From contig CAMBFR010000017.1 of NCBI GenBank assembly GCA_945865815.1, positions 1 through 51,918 of the forward strand: a DNA stretch of 51,918 nucleotides. The letters are read 5' to 3'. This DNA comes from Candidatus Sulfopaludibacter sp. SbA3 (GTDB lineage Bacteria > Acidobacteriota > Terriglobia > 20CM-2-55-15). Below the pieces are notes generated by a model. The model ran no database searches. It was not told where the DNA came from and saw only the letters and a list, made by a program, of their open reading frames with translations. Below, piece by piece: positions 1 through 8,727 of this stretch. The position numbers and the translations under genes were made by a program. Positions within the stretch are counted from its first letter, which is position 1; each line of letters begins with the position of its first letter.

Positions 1-449
1 CGATTCGGCGCGCCAATGGGTATGGAGCGAAAGAAATGCATGTACTCGTACAGGATCACAAGAGTCTGGGTGTTCTGAATCCACTGTTGCGAATATGGCG
101 AGAGGGCCACACGCGGGAACCCCACAGGCATGCATAGAGCCTGCGGGTCATCGTGGAGAAGATCCCCGGTGTGCTTTCTATAGAAGAGTTCTTCTCCTCC
201 GGGCTTGAACAATTCTTCGTATAGCTTCTTGTCGTATCGGGTAATTGATGGCGTGTCCGTGTCGCCCGGTCCCACCCGGTGGCTGAATGCCGCGCCTGCC
301 CACATTCCGCTGAAATCGGGCTTGCCATCCGGCAGGCGAGGTATGGCCGCTCGCGCCGGGATGGACTGCCCAAACGCCGGCATCGGCACGAAAACTGCGG
401 CTGCAAATACCATCGCCGTTACGTAAGTTTTAAGCGGATAGATCCTCAT
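1..449 (-). CDS. Secreted acidobacterial family protein, 3' end outside the window
   Basis: An open frame runs from the ATG at 449 off the left edge without a stop, giving about 149 residues. The start has a strong ribosome site (AAGGAG, 6 nt before ATG). The first 28 or so residues form a signal peptide ending near PAFGQ. Next come PRLPDGKPDFSGMW and, further on, ALCMPVGFPR. The segment PDFSG-W followed by a Cys-containing C-P-G-PR motif is, from memory, typical of a large group of secreted proteins of unknown role that is expanded in Acidobacteria. The stretch continues with QTLVILYEYMHFFR, as expected for that family. Function is unknown. Other frames here are shadows. The secreted location is well supported; the family link is recollection. 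Confidence 0.75.
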   Translation of the reverse strand, partial: MRIYPLKTYVTAMVFAAAVFVPMPAFGQSIPARAAIPRLPDGKPDFSGMWAGAAFSHRVGPGDTDTPSITRYDKKLYEELFKPGGEELFYRKHTGDLLHDDPQALCMPVGFPRVALSPYSQQWIQNTQTLVILYEYMHFFRSIPIGAPN

Positions 450-612
450 ATCAAACTCCTTCATCAGAATGGCCAGCAGCCACTCTATCCCAATGAGACC
501 TATGGATTGAAACCATCAGGAGGCCAATAGTCCGTAATTTTGTCGTCAGCTTCTTCATCAGGATCTCCGGAATAGCGTTGAGCCCGCTCAATTTACGCTT
601 CGCGTAAATCGC

Positions 613-641
613 TTGTCAAAGATTTTGGCGCGGGGCAGAAT
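613..641 (+). promoter_or_regulatory. Candidate sigma70-type promoter for the B3-type MBL gene
   Basis: TTGTCA (613-618) and CAGAAT (636-641) are separated by 17 nt, and the ATG follows at 673 with an AGGAG ribosome site. The -35 matches the consensus at 5 of 6 positions and the -10 is weak. The rest of the 223-bp spacer (450-672) between the divergent genes shows nothing else recognisable. Confidence 0.35.
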
Positions 642-672
642 CCCATGAACGTTTGGCGGCAGGAGAAGCGCG

Positions 673-1557
673 ATGCGAATAGACAAGTTGATCCTATTGG
701 TCTTGCTGGCGGTTTTTGGCCCGGCACAACTTGGGGCTCAGGGCGTGAAAGTCCTGACTCTTGAAGAGGCCATTAAGAAGGATGAAGGCCTGCCGAGGGA
801 ACAACAGGACAAATACTTTCCGCCGCACAAGGTGATTGGAAATCTTTACTACGTCGGGACGGCCGCACTTTCTTCCTACCTGGTGACGACGCCCGATGGA
901 CACATCCTGATCAACAGCACATTTGAGAGGACAGTTCCACTGATTCGGACATCGATCGAGGAATTAGGATTCCGCTTTGAGGACATCGAAATTGTCCTGG
1001 GCAGCCACGCTCATGATGACCACATGGAGGCGGATGCGCTGATGAAACAATTGACCGGTGCGAGGGTGATGGCGATGGATCGTGATGTTCCCCTGCTTGA
1101 AACGATCCGGCCCGGCGGAAAGAAGCATCCGGTGGATCGAGTTCTGCGGCATCTCGAAGAGGTGAAACTCGGTGGTTCGACTGTTGTGGCCCATCGCACG
1201 CCCGGCCACACTCCGGGCAATACCGCATTCACGATGAAGATCGAAGAAGGCGGCAGAACTTACGATGTGGTGATCGTCGGCAGCATGCGCCTGCAGGGCC
1301 GGACGGTGCTGGTTAATAACAAGGACTATCCCAATATCGTGGAAGACTTTGTCGAGAGCTTCAAATATTCGCGATCCCTTCCGTGCGATATATTTCTTTC
1401 CTCGCATCCCGACAAATACAACATGGCTGAAAAGCATGCCAATATTGGAAAAGGCGCGAATCCCTTCCTGGACCCCGATGGCTATTTGAACGAACTGAAG
1501 AACAACGAGATCGTATTCAATCTCAAACTCGAACAACAGCGGAAGGCCGGAAAGTAG
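673..1557 (+). CDS. Secreted subclass B3-like metallo-beta-lactamase-fold hydrolase
   Basis: A 294-residue protein with a signal peptide (about residues 1-22, ending LGAQ), so periplasmic or exported. The metal site is complete for the B3 pattern: HAHDDH at 112-117 (His, His, Asp, His), a third His in TPGHTPGN near 178, and a late His in SSHPDKY near 246, where B3 enzymes carry their last zinc ligand. B3-type folds include true carbapenemases and many environmental hydrolases; sequence alone does not give the substrate, and resistance should not be assumed. The start follows an AGGAG site. The gene stands alone and meets the minus-strand aldolase gene 9 nt after its stop. Confidence 0.85.
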   Translation: MRIDKLILLVLLAVFGPAQLGAQGVKVLTLEEAIKKDEGLPREQQDKYFPPHKVIGNLYYVGTAALSSYLVTTPDGHILINSTFERTVPLIRTSIEELGFRFEDIEIVLGSHAHDDHMEADALMKQLTGARVMAMDRDVPLLETIRPGGKKHPVDRVLRHLEEVKLGGSTVVAHRTPGHTPGNTAFTMKIEEGGRTYDVVIVGSMRLQGRTVLVNNKDYPNIVEDFVESFKYSRSLPCDIFLSSHPDKYNMAEKHANIGKGANPFLDPDGYLNELKNNEIVFNLKLEQQRKAGK

Positions 1558-1566
1558 TTCCGGGAA

Positions 1567-2409
1567 CTACCTTCCCATCGCCTTGCGTTTCCACATTTCC
1601 CATGGCCGGTCATAGGATCGGTTCTCGCCGGCATCCATCACGGCCTTGGCTTCTTCGGGATCCAGATACGTAACGTTTCCGCCGAGGCCCATGGCCTGGA
1701 GCTGCACTCTCGCATTCAATTCCAGGTAAATGCTTCTTCCGACCGCGAAACGTATGAACGGCCCGACCACAGCAACGCCATGACCACGCATCAGAACCGC
1801 CGGTTCATTCCCGAGGGTCTGCGCAAGCGCCCGGCCGCGATCCGCGTTTCTGACGAGCATCTCGGTCATTCCCGCGGTTTTTCGGATATCGAATATCGGT
1901 ATGCCGTCGTTCAGGAATCCGGCCATGTGGTAGACGGGCCGCATCTGCACGGAGCTGACACCGAAGGGAACGACTGCGGGCGAGTGATTGTGGACAACAG
2001 AGTTGACGTCCGGGCGAAGCTTATAGATCTCGCCGTGAATGTAGCGTTCGGAGTACTGGTCGCGGCCTCTCAGATTCACCGGATTGCTGTCGAGATCGTA
2101 TTCGATAAGGTCGTCGGCAGTGACGAGTTCCGGGGCAAGTGAGCGCGCCAGAAGATAGCGGTTCGGGTTGCGGTTGTGCCGGACGCTGACGTGGCCGTAT
2201 CCGTCGACGATGCCTTCATTGTAAAGAATCCGGTTTGCGGCAATGAGATCCTCAATCAACTGGGGATCGGCAGCGCCCGCCGAGGCGGGGGCCTGCTGCG
2301 CGAAAGCGGGCAGGGCCCGGGTCAACGCCGTACCTGCCAGAACAAGACTGGATGTTGTCAGAAAATGCCGCCGTGTGAGGCAACCATGATGTGATTCGTT
2401 TCGTGTCAT
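1567..2409 (-). CDS. Tat-exported class II aldolase/adducin-like protein
   Basis: A 280-residue protein. I start it at the ATG at 2409 because GGGAG lies 8 nt upstream; an in-frame ATG at 2445 has no such site. The N-terminus has a twin-arginine-like motif (TRRHFL) and a hydrophobic segment ending PAFAQ, so export by Tat is likely. The fold is class II aldolase/adducin: GYGHVSVRHN, then VVHNHSPAVVPF with the paired metal-binding histidines, then LMRGHGVAVVG with a further His. Members retro-aldolise sugar phosphates such as fuculose phosphate, but an exported copy is unlikely to see phosphorylated sugars, so the reaction is open. It lies 36 nt downstream of the SemiSWEET gene, probably in one operon. 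Confidence 0.8.
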   Translation of the reverse strand: MTRNESHHGCLTRRHFLTTSSLVLAGTALTRALPAFAQQAPASAGAADPQLIEDLIAANRILYNEGIVDGYGHVSVRHNRNPNRYLLARSLAPELVTADDLIEYDLDSNPVNLRGRDQYSERYIHGEIYKLRPDVNSVVHNHSPAVVPFGVSSVQMRPVYHMAGFLNDGIPIFDIRKTAGMTEMLVRNADRGRALAQTLGNEPAVLMRGHGVAVVGPFIRFAVGRSIYLELNARVQLQAMGLGGNVTYLDPEEAKAVMDAGENRSYDRPWEMWKRKAMGR

Positions 2410-2445
2410 TTGTTCATCTCCCTGCTTGTCAACATTCACGCCCAC

Positions 2446-2691
2446 TCAGCCGTTGCGGATCTTGCAGAAAAGCACGATCCCCGCAAAAACGAGCGTAACT
2501 CCGTTAGCCAGTATGACCGGCACGGCTCCCAGCCAGAAGCCGTATGCAATCCAAAGTGTGATGCCGGTGCATAACAATATGTACATGCCCAGGCTGATAT
2601 CTTTCGTGCTCCCATACTTGATCGCCTTCACAACCTGCGGAAGGAATGCAATGGTCGTCAGGAACCCGGCTACGTATCCAAGAAAATCCAT
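2446..2691 (-). CDS. SemiSWEET (MtN3/saliva family) sugar transporter
   Basis: An 81-residue membrane protein with three hydrophobic helices. It carries the PQ-loop signature of the MtN3/SWEET family: GFLTTIAFLPQVVKAIK in helix 1, then STKDISLGMYIL, then LWIAYGF. Bacterial SemiSWEETs are single three-helix units of about 80-100 residues that dimerise to form a passive sugar pore, and length and motifs fit that. It is the first gene of a minus-strand pair with the class II aldolase and is divergent from the PQQ dehydrogenase operon with 96 nt between starts, which suggests a shared role in sugar use. No clear ribosome site precedes the ATG. The substrate is not predictable from sequence. Confidence 0.88.
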   Translation of the reverse strand: MDFLGYVAGFLTTIAFLPQVVKAIKYGSTKDISLGMYILLCTGITLWIAYGFWLGAVPVILANGVTLVFAGIVLFCKIRNG

Positions 2692-2763
2692 GTTTAAGCG
2701 GCTAGTGTAGCCAATTGCCCGTTGGGTTGCCGCTTCAAAGTAAAAACCTGTCGACCCCTATCG

Positions 2764-2769
2764 TATAAT
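2764..2769 (+). promoter_or_regulatory. Perfect TATAAT -10 element for the PQQ dehydrogenase operon
   Basis: TATAAT lies 18 nt before the ATG at 2788, implying a leader of about ten nucleotides that still holds a weak AGGTGA ribosome site. I see no good -35 hexamer at 16-18 nt spacing. Confidence 0.4.
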
Positions 2770-2787
2770 CCCGCGCCAGGTGATCTT

Positions 2788-4731
2788 ATGCGAAGAATAA
2801 TTCCGGGAAGAGTATTGCTGGCAATCGCTTGGTTGATGCTTTCATTTATGCAGGCTGGAACTGCGCAAAACGGCGCCGGAACCACGGAGTGGCGGCACTA
2901 CGGCGGCGACGCGGGCGGCACGAAATACTCGCCGCTCGACCAGATCAATGCCGGGAACGTCAAGGATCTGCAGATTGTCTGGCGGTGGCGAACCGCGAGT
3001 CTCGGACAACCGACGGAGAATAACTGGCAAGCCACTCCACTCATGGTGGGCGACACGTTGTACTTCACTGCCGGACCGGGCAGGTCCGCAGTGGCGCTGG
3101 ATGCTGCAAGCGGAGACCTGAAGTGGACCTACCGCCTGGATGAAGGCGAACGAGGGCAGCGGGCGCCGCGCAGGAACAATCGAGGATTGGCCTATTGGTC
3201 GGATGGGAACGGAGCCGAACGGATTATCCTGATCACCCCCGGATACCAGATGGTGGCGCTCGACGCTGAAAGCGGAATGCCGATTCCCAATTTCGGCACG
3301 AATGGCATTGTCGATTTGTGGGAAGGCCTGGATCGCCAGGTCCAGCCGAATGAGATCGGATCTTCTTCGCCGGCTGTTATCGTCGGCAATGTTGCGGTGG
3401 TCGGCAATGCGCTGCTTAGCGGAACCGCGCCGCGGAGTATGAGGAATGTTCCCGGCTACATTCGCGGCTATGACGTCCTTACCGGCAAACTGCTCTGGAC
3501 ATTCCACACGGTGCCGAGGCCCGGGGAATTCGGCTACGACACATGGGAAGACAACTCCCCCGAGTACACCGGAAACACCGGAGCATGGGCTCCACTCAGT
3601 GCGGACCTCGAGCTCGGATACGTTTATGTTCCAGTCGAGACACCGACCGGCGACTATTACGGCGGCCACCGGCCGGGAAATAACCTGTTCGCAGACAGTA
3701 TCGTCTGCCTCGATGCCAGGACCGGCAGGCGTGTCTGGCACTATCAACTCATTCACCACGATATCTGGGATTGGGATACGGGTTCCGCTCCCGTGCTTCT
3801 GGACGTTACCGTTGAGGGCAGGCCTCGCAAAGTCGTCGCCCAGGTTACGAAGCAGGGCTGGGCCTATGTTTTTGATCGCATAACTGGCGAACCGATTTGG
3901 CCGATTATCGAACGCCCTGTTCCGCAGAGCGACGTGCCGGGAGAAAAGACATCGCCGACACAGCCATTCCCGACCAGGCCTGCCCCTTTCGATCGCCAGG
4001 GCGTTACCGAAGCCGACCTGATCGATTTCACGCCGCAATTGAAAGCCGAAGCGCTGCGAATCGCCTCGCAATTCAAGCTGGGTCCAATCTACACGCCGCC
4101 GATCGTCGAAAACACCGGTGGCAAACTGGGAACGTTGGTATTGCCGCACAATCAAGGCGCGGCGAACTGGCAAAGCGCTGCCGCAGATCCCGAAACCGGA
4201 ATTCTCTATGTCCCTTCCGTTACGAACTGGTGGGCCTCCGCGTTGACGCCGGGCGGGGAGCGCTCCGATATGAGGTACGTCGCACGTAACCCGCGCGTCG
4301 AACCGCCGATGGGATTACCCTTCATCAAACCACCGTGGGGACGGATCACCGCAATCGACCTGAACACAGGCGATCATGTGTGGATGGCGCCGAATGGTCA
4401 GGCTCCGGACTACGTGAAGAATCATCCGGCACTTGCGGGCATCGACCTTAGCGGAGCCGGCAATCCGGAACGCGCGCCGCTGCTTGTCACCAAGACCCTC
4501 TTGTTCTCCGGCGATGGCGCCGGTCTGTTTTCGTCCGGGCCTCAGGGAGGCGGAAAAAAGTTTCGAGCGCTCGACAAGAAGACCGGCACAACCATTCACG
4601 AAATGGAACTGCCGGCGAACGAGACGGGATTGCCGATGACGTTCATGGCCGGCGGCAGGCAATTCATCGTGGTTGCGATCGGGGGGCGGGACTTCCCCGC
4701 AGAACTCATCGCCCTGGCGCTGCCGCGATGA
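2788..4731 (+). CDS. Secreted PQQ-dependent dehydrogenase (glucose/quinate dehydrogenase type)
   Basis: A 647-residue exported quinoprotein. The ATG at 2788 is preferred over one at 2722 because a signal peptide (RVLLAIAWLMLSFMQAGTAQ) follows directly and a ribosome site is present. The body is an eight-bladed quinoprotein propeller. It begins with WRHYGGDAGGTKYSPLDQI, the usual opening of the family. LIHHDIWDWDTGSAPVL lies near residue 320 and QGWAYVFDRITGEPIWP near 356, as in the membrane glucose dehydrogenase group. Unlike Gcd it has no five-helix membrane anchor, so it is probably a soluble periplasmic enzyme that oxidises an aldose or polyol with PQQ. No pqq biosynthesis genes lie nearby. 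It overlaps the epimerase gene by 4 nt (ATGA). Confidence 0.9.
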   Translation: MRRIIPGRVLLAIAWLMLSFMQAGTAQNGAGTTEWRHYGGDAGGTKYSPLDQINAGNVKDLQIVWRWRTASLGQPTENNWQATPLMVGDTLYFTAGPGRSAVALDAASGDLKWTYRLDEGERGQRAPRRNNRGLAYWSDGNGAERIILITPGYQMVALDAESGMPIPNFGTNGIVDLWEGLDRQVQPNEIGSSSPAVIVGNVAVVGNALLSGTAPRSMRNVPGYIRGYDVLTGKLLWTFHTVPRPGEFGYDTWEDNSPEYTGNTGAWAPLSADLELGYVYVPVETPTGDYYGGHRPGNNLFADSIVCLDARTGRRVWHYQLIHHDIWDWDTGSAPVLLDVTVEGRPRKVVAQVTKQGWAYVFDRITGEPIWPIIERPVPQSDVPGEKTSPTQPFPTRPAPFDRQGVTEADLIDFTPQLKAEALRIASQFKLGPIYTPPIVENTGGKLGTLVLPHNQGAANWQSAAADPETGILYVPSVTNWWASALTPGGERSDMRYVARNPRVEPPMGLPFIKPPWGRITAIDLNTGDHVWMAPNGQAPDYVKNHPALAGIDLSGAGNPERAPLLVTKTLLFSGDGAGLFSSGPQGGGKKFRALDKKTGTTIHEMELPANETGLPMTFMAGGRQFIVVAIGGRDFPAELIALALPR

Positions 4732-5834
4732 ATCGTCACATCCTGCTGAATCTCGGCATTGCAATCGCCTCTGTTGTACTGGTGGTCCCGGCGATTTCGA
4801 GCGCTGCCCCGCAGTACGCCGCCCGCAGCACCGGCGATGTCGTTCAGCTCGAAGATGCGAACAATCAGACTGTCATATCGATCCTTCCGTCCGTCGGCGA
4901 CATTACGTTCTCCATGAAGGTCCGAGGACAGGAAATCCTGCGCTGGCCCTATGCCTCGGTTGAAGACTTCAAGGCACGGCCGGGATTGAGCGGAATTCCT
5001 TTTGTCGGTCCATGGGCAAACCGCCTGGACGAACAGGCTTTCTATGCGAACGGCAGGAAGTACGCTTTCGACATGAATCTCGGCAATGTTCGAGGCGCAA
5101 TTCCCATCCATGGGTTCCTGACGACGAACGATCAATGGCAGGTGGTCGAAATCAAGGCCGATGCGAACTCTGCGTGGATCACTAGCAAGCTGGAATTCTT
5201 CAGGCAGCCGCAATGGATGAAGCAGTTTCCTTTTGCCCACACGGTTGAAATTACGCACCGCCTGCAGGACGGCATACTGCAGGTGCAAACCAGGATTACA
5301 AACATGAGCGCCGAAGCCATGCCGGTTGCGATCGGGTTCCATCCTTATTTCAAGCTGACCGATTCAAGCCGGGAGGAATGGACGATTTCCGTCGGTGCGC
5401 GAAAACGCTGGATCCTGTTGCCGACAAACATTCCGTCGGGAGAAACCGAGCCGATCGAAAACTTCTTCCCCAACCCTCAGGCGGCAGCGCTGAAGGACTA
5501 CAACCTGGATGATGTATTCAGCGACCTCGTGCGCGATGAGCAGGGCCGCGCACACTTTGTTCTGAAGGGAAAACAGCAGCAGCTCGACGTCATGATCGGC
5601 CCCAATTGGCCGGCTGTCGTCATGTGGTCGCCAAACCCCAACGGCACCGGACGCGGCAGCAATGGACCAGCGAACCCGGCGCGGCCTGACCCGAACTTTA
5701 TCGCCTTCGAGCCGATGGCCGGAATTACCAACGCCATGAACCTCGCGCAAAAGGGACTCTATCCGGAACTTCAATCGATTCCGCCGGGCGGCGAATGGGA
5801 AGCAAGCTTCTGGCTCAAGCCTTCAGGATTCTGA
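4728..5834 (+). CDS. Secreted aldose 1-epimerase-like protein
   Basis: A 368-residue protein with a signal peptide (first 26 residues or so, ending ISSAAP). The galactose-mutarotase fold is shown by VGPWANRLD near residue 95 (the conserved N-R pair), PIHGFL near 128 and IGFHPYFKL near 205 with the catalytic-type His. FIAFEPMAGITNAMN near 327 carries the catalytic Glu. It is translationally coupled to the PQQ dehydrogenase (ATGA overlap). PQQ aldose dehydrogenases act on the beta anomer, so a periplasmic mutarotase would keep that anomer supplied; this pairing is inference. An insert rich in Gly, Asn and Pro (PNPNGTGRGSNGPANPARP) near 305 is unusual. Confidence 0.85.
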   Translation: MNRHILLNLGIAIASVVLVVPAISSAAPQYAARSTGDVVQLEDANNQTVISILPSVGDITFSMKVRGQEILRWPYASVEDFKARPGLSGIPFVGPWANRLDEQAFYANGRKYAFDMNLGNVRGAIPIHGFLTTNDQWQVVEIKADANSAWITSKLEFFRQPQWMKQFPFAHTVEITHRLQDGILQVQTRITNMSAEAMPVAIGFHPYFKLTDSSREEWTISVGARKRWILLPTNIPSGETEPIENFFPNPQAAALKDYNLDDVFSDLVRDEQGRAHFVLKGKQQQLDVMIGPNWPAVVMWSPNPNGTGRGSNGPANPARPDPNFIAFEPMAGITNAMNLAQKGLYPELQSIPPGGEWEASFWLKPSGF

Positions 5835-5862
5835 CGGGCATGTGGTATCCTCGGCCCCTTTT

Positions 5863-7494
5863 ATGTGGCAACAGAACTATCTTTTTGCGGGCAGCAGCAT
5901 CGTCTACTCGACGCTGATTTCAGCGGCGCCGCTGTTCGTCCTTTTCTACCTCCTGGGAGTGCGGCGGAGGCCGAGTTGGATTGCCGCGCTCTCGGCGCTG
6001 GGCGTCGCACTGGCGGTGTCGCTATTCATCATTCGAATGCCCGTACAGCAGGCGGTGGCGGCCACGCTCTACGGCGCCGCATTCGGGTTGTTTCCCATCA
6101 GCTGGATCGTGTTCTCGTCGATCCTGCTTTACCGGATCGCGGTCGACACCGGCAAGTTTGAAATCATCAAGGATTCAGTTGGAGCGCTAAGCGACGATCG
6201 GCGTCTGCAGTTGCTGCTCATCGGGTTCTGTTTCAGTTCGTTCATTGAAGGATCGGCCGGGTTTGGAAGCCCGGTTGCCGTTTCGGCTGCGATGCTGACG
6301 GGACTGGGGTTCCCGCCTTTTTACGCGGGCGTCTATTGTTTGATCGGCAACACCGCGCCGGTGGCTTTCGGTTCTATTGGCATTCCCATCATCACGCTGA
6401 CGCAAATCACGGGTTTGCCAATGAATCTGCTGAGCGCAATGACGGGCCGGATACTGTCCATCATCGCCGTGTTGATACCGATTTACATGCTCGTGTTGAT
6501 GACCGGCGTAAGAAATACGCTTGCCGTCTGGCCGGCCCTCGTTGCCGGCGGCGTGGGTTTTGGCGCGACCCAGTTGTTCGTCTCCAATGTCATCGGACCG
6601 GAACTGGCCGACATCATGGGCGCTCTCGTGTCGATCAGCCTCATGGTGCTGTTGATGAAAGTGTGGAAACCGGCACGCACGTTCCGGCTGCCTGGAGATG
6701 AGCCGGCCCTCGCGGGCCATACCAGGCACGGAGCCCGTGCGACGTTTTATGCGTGGGTGCCCTATCTTCTGCTGGTCGTGTTCGTGCTGCTGTGGGGTTA
6801 CGCACCGATGAAAGCGCAACTGGATCGGTTCACCGTAGCGATCCCGGTCCCCGGTTTGCACAACCTGGTCGAGCGGATTCCTCCGGTAACGGCAGGCCCT
6901 TCGCCATATGCAGCCCTGTTTGCGTTCAATTGGCTTAGTGCGGCAGGCACCTCCTGTTTCCTGGCCTGCGTGGCCGCGTCGCTGCTGTTGGGCGTTGGGC
7001 CTCGCCGGTTCGGCTCGCTGTACATGGTCACGATGCGGCAACTCGCATTTCCGATGCTGACCATTGCGTCCGTGTTGGCGCTGGCCTTTCTGATGAACTA
7101 TGCGGGAATGACCACCACGCTGGGTATCGCATTTGCAGCGACAGGCGTCGCGTTCCCATTTTTCAGCGCGCTGCTGGGGTGGCTCGGTGTGGTACTGACG
7201 GGAAGCGTCACATCTTCGAATGCGCTGTTTGGGAATCTTCAGGTTGTCACGGCGGCCAGCCTCGAGATGAATCCGGTTCTGACAGCCTCGGCAAATGCTG
7301 CCGGTGGTGTCATGGGAAAAATGATCTCACTGCAGAGCATTGCCGTAGCGGTAGCCGCCACAGGGATGGCTGCCTCGGATGAGGCAAGACTCTTTCGTTT
7401 TACGCTGCGCCACAGCATCGTTCTGGTGGCGATAGTCGGTTTGCTGACCGTCCTGTACGCTTACTGGTTTCCATCGCTGGTCCCACAGCTCTGA
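5863..7494 (+). CDS. lctP: L-lactate permease (LctP family)
   Basis: A 543-residue polytopic membrane protein. I start it at the ATG at 5863, because MWQQNY is the characteristic beginning of LctP permeases; a GTG at 5842 is less likely. Many hydrophobic helices follow. Family landmarks include FIEGSAGFGSPVAVSAAML near residue 125, GNTAPVAFGSIGIP near 160, and near the end GSVTSSNALFGNLQ and NAAGGVMGKMISLQSIAVA. LctP/GlcA proteins carry L-lactate, D-lactate or glycolate with protons. It follows the PQQ dehydrogenase and epimerase genes by 28 nt and may move an acid product or an alternative carbon source. A weak TATCCT at 5846-5851 could give it its own leaderless start. Confidence 0.93.
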   Translation: MWQQNYLFAGSSIVYSTLISAAPLFVLFYLLGVRRRPSWIAALSALGVALAVSLFIIRMPVQQAVAATLYGAAFGLFPISWIVFSSILLYRIAVDTGKFEIIKDSVGALSDDRRLQLLLIGFCFSSFIEGSAGFGSPVAVSAAMLTGLGFPPFYAGVYCLIGNTAPVAFGSIGIPIITLTQITGLPMNLLSAMTGRILSIIAVLIPIYMLVLMTGVRNTLAVWPALVAGGVGFGATQLFVSNVIGPELADIMGALVSISLMVLLMKVWKPARTFRLPGDEPALAGHTRHGARATFYAWVPYLLLVVFVLLWGYAPMKAQLDRFTVAIPVPGLHNLVERIPPVTAGPSPYAALFAFNWLSAAGTSCFLACVAASLLLGVGPRRFGSLYMVTMRQLAFPMLTIASVLALAFLMNYAGMTTTLGIAFAATGVAFPFFSALLGWLGVVLTGSVTSSNALFGNLQVVTAASLEMNPVLTASANAAGGVMGKMISLQSIAVAVAATGMAASDEARLFRFTLRHSIVLVAIVGLLTVLYAYWFPSLVPQL

Positions 7495-7804
7495 CGATTC
7501 TCAGGGAGTCCGGTTCTTTGGACTTGCCCGCTCCAATTATTTTGAAATCATAGGCCCGGAAGGACTCGAACCTTCGACCCCCTGCTTAGAAGGCAGATGC
7601 TCTATCCACCTGAGCTACGGGCCCGTGCGCGCAAAGACTGTCAGTTTACATTAATAGAGAGCGGAAGTTTTCAAGGAAGTAGGGACCTGTTTTAGTCAAT
7701 CAATGTTCTAACCTGAAAAAGCTGGGACTGAATTGCATGCCGCCTTTTGAGGCCAGAAGCTAAATTAGGCTACGAGAAGATTCCTTCCTAAGGAGAAACA
7801 GGTA
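7495..7804. other. Spacer holding only a tRNA gene
   Basis: Between the permease stop and the next protein gene lies one tRNA-Arg on the minus strand. Stretches 7495-7550 and 7625-7804 show no open frame with coding character and no clear hairpin. The last 30 nt hold the AAGGAG ribosome site of the next gene. Confidence 0.5.
7551..7624 (-). tRNA. tRNA-Arg (anticodon TCT)
   Basis: Read on the minus strand, the gene begins GGGCCCGTAGCTCAGG. It folds with a 7-bp acceptor stem (GGGCCCG with CGGGCCT, one G-U pair), a D arm, an anticodon stem around CTTCTAA with anticodon TCT, and a T arm carrying GGTTCGAGTCC. The discriminator is A and the CCA end is not encoded (TGA follows). This decodes AGA and AGG, rare codons in such a G+C-rich genome. 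Confidence 0.95.
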
Positions 7805-8638
7805 ATGAGAAAAGTGATGAAGCTGACGACGTTCTTTGCGCTACTTGCATTGTTCGCCGTGCCGGCTTTTTCGGATACGTTGATTCTGAAAAGTGGAGCG
7901 CGCGTTTCCGGTTATTTTGAAGGTGGTTCGGCAAGAATCGTCAAGTTTCGGGGCAGCGACGGAGCCTTAAAAGACTACGACATTCTTTCCGTCCAGCAGA
8001 TCCAGTTCGGCGACGATAAAACCACATCGAACACGCCGCCCGCCACGCCGCCAGCGACGCCGCCCCGGCTGATTCCGGGAAGCGATCGTGTCACACGGCC
8101 GGCATCCAACACCGCCGCGAACACGGCCTTTACGATCCCCACCGGATCGAAAATCGTTATCCGGATGATCGATAGCGTGAACAGCGAAAACCGTAAGGTT
8201 GGCGACCCGTTCGTCGCCGTTCTCGAGGAAGCCATTTCTTCGGGCGGAGTCGAAGTGGCGCCGCGAGGTTCCGACGTTCGCGGCCGTATCAGCAATGTGA
8301 ATGAAGCGGGCCGCGTTGCCGGGAAGGCCGAACTCGGACTCGAACTAACGCAGATTTTCGTCAACGGCGTGGCGTACTCTCTGGCCACCTCCGAGTATGC
8401 CGAGGCCGGCGAGGCGAGAGGAGGCCAGACGGCCAGGCGCGCCGGAATCGGCGCGGCGATCGGAGCCGGAATTGGTGCAATCGCCGGCGGAGGCAAGGGG
8501 GCTGTCATTGGCGCCGGCGTTGGCGCCGGTGGAGCAACGGCTGTCCAGGTTCTTACCAAGGGCGAAAAGCTGAATATACCGTCCGAAACCAAACTGGAGT
8601 TTACGCTCCGCTCTCCGCTCGTTATCGCTGCGCGCTAA
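7805..8638 (+). CDS. Exported protein with glycine-zipper segment, function unknown
   Basis: A 277-residue protein with a signal peptide (ends near PAFS) and a strong AAGGAG ribosome site. After the signal comes a short domain (SDTLILKSGARVSGYFEGG) that resembles small beta domains at the start of many acidobacterial proteins. A low-complexity linker of repeated TPPA follows, then a domain opening IPTGSKIVIRMID. A glycine zipper (GIGAAIGAGIGAIAGG and onward) near residues 218-250 resembles membrane-inserting segments of outer-membrane lipoproteins. The middle domain loosely recalls TrbI-like proteins, which I cannot confirm. It stands alone and ends at the palindrome at 8647-8726. No function is assigned. 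Confidence 0.7.
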   Translation: MRKVMKLTTFFALLALFAVPAFSDTLILKSGARVSGYFEGGSARIVKFRGSDGALKDYDILSVQQIQFGDDKTTSNTPPATPPATPPRLIPGSDRVTRPASNTAANTAFTIPTGSKIVIRMIDSVNSENRKVGDPFVAVLEEAISSGGVEVAPRGSDVRGRISNVNEAGRVAGKAELGLELTQIFVNGVAYSLATSEYAEAGEARGGQTARRAGIGAAIGAGIGAIAGGGKGAVIGAGVGAGGATAVQVLTKGEKLNIPSETKLEFTLRSPLVIAAR

Positions 8639-8646
8639 GAGAGTAA

Positions 8647-8726
8647 GGAAGAAAAAAGAAAAGGGGACAGACTCCGAATTCCTGAACTACGGAATTCGGA
8701 GTCTGTCCCCTTTTCTTTTTTCTTCC
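8647..8726. repeat. Long perfect palindrome 1 (GGGGACAGACTCC group), likely bidirectional terminator
   Basis: Arms of 36 nt (8647-8682 and 8691-8726) pair without mismatch around an 8-nt loop, TGAACTAC. The inner stem reads GGGGACAGACTCCGAATTCC and the outer stem GGAAGAAAAAAGAAAA. It fills nearly all of the 89 bp between two convergent stop codons and has a T-rich side in both directions, so it can act as a terminator for both genes. The inner 19 nt also occur in the palindrome at 27707-27768. Confidence 0.9.
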
Positions 8727-8727
8727 C

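Noticed and set aside
673-1557. Beta-lactam resistance gene
   Set aside because: The B3 metal ligands are present, but many environmental proteins of this fold act on other substrates; sequence alone does not support resistance.
2842-4173. 443-codon antisense frame opposite the PQQ dehydrogenase
   Set aside because: Composition is that of a shadow, rich in Arg, Pro and Ala with no motif; the sense frame carries a complete quinoprotein.
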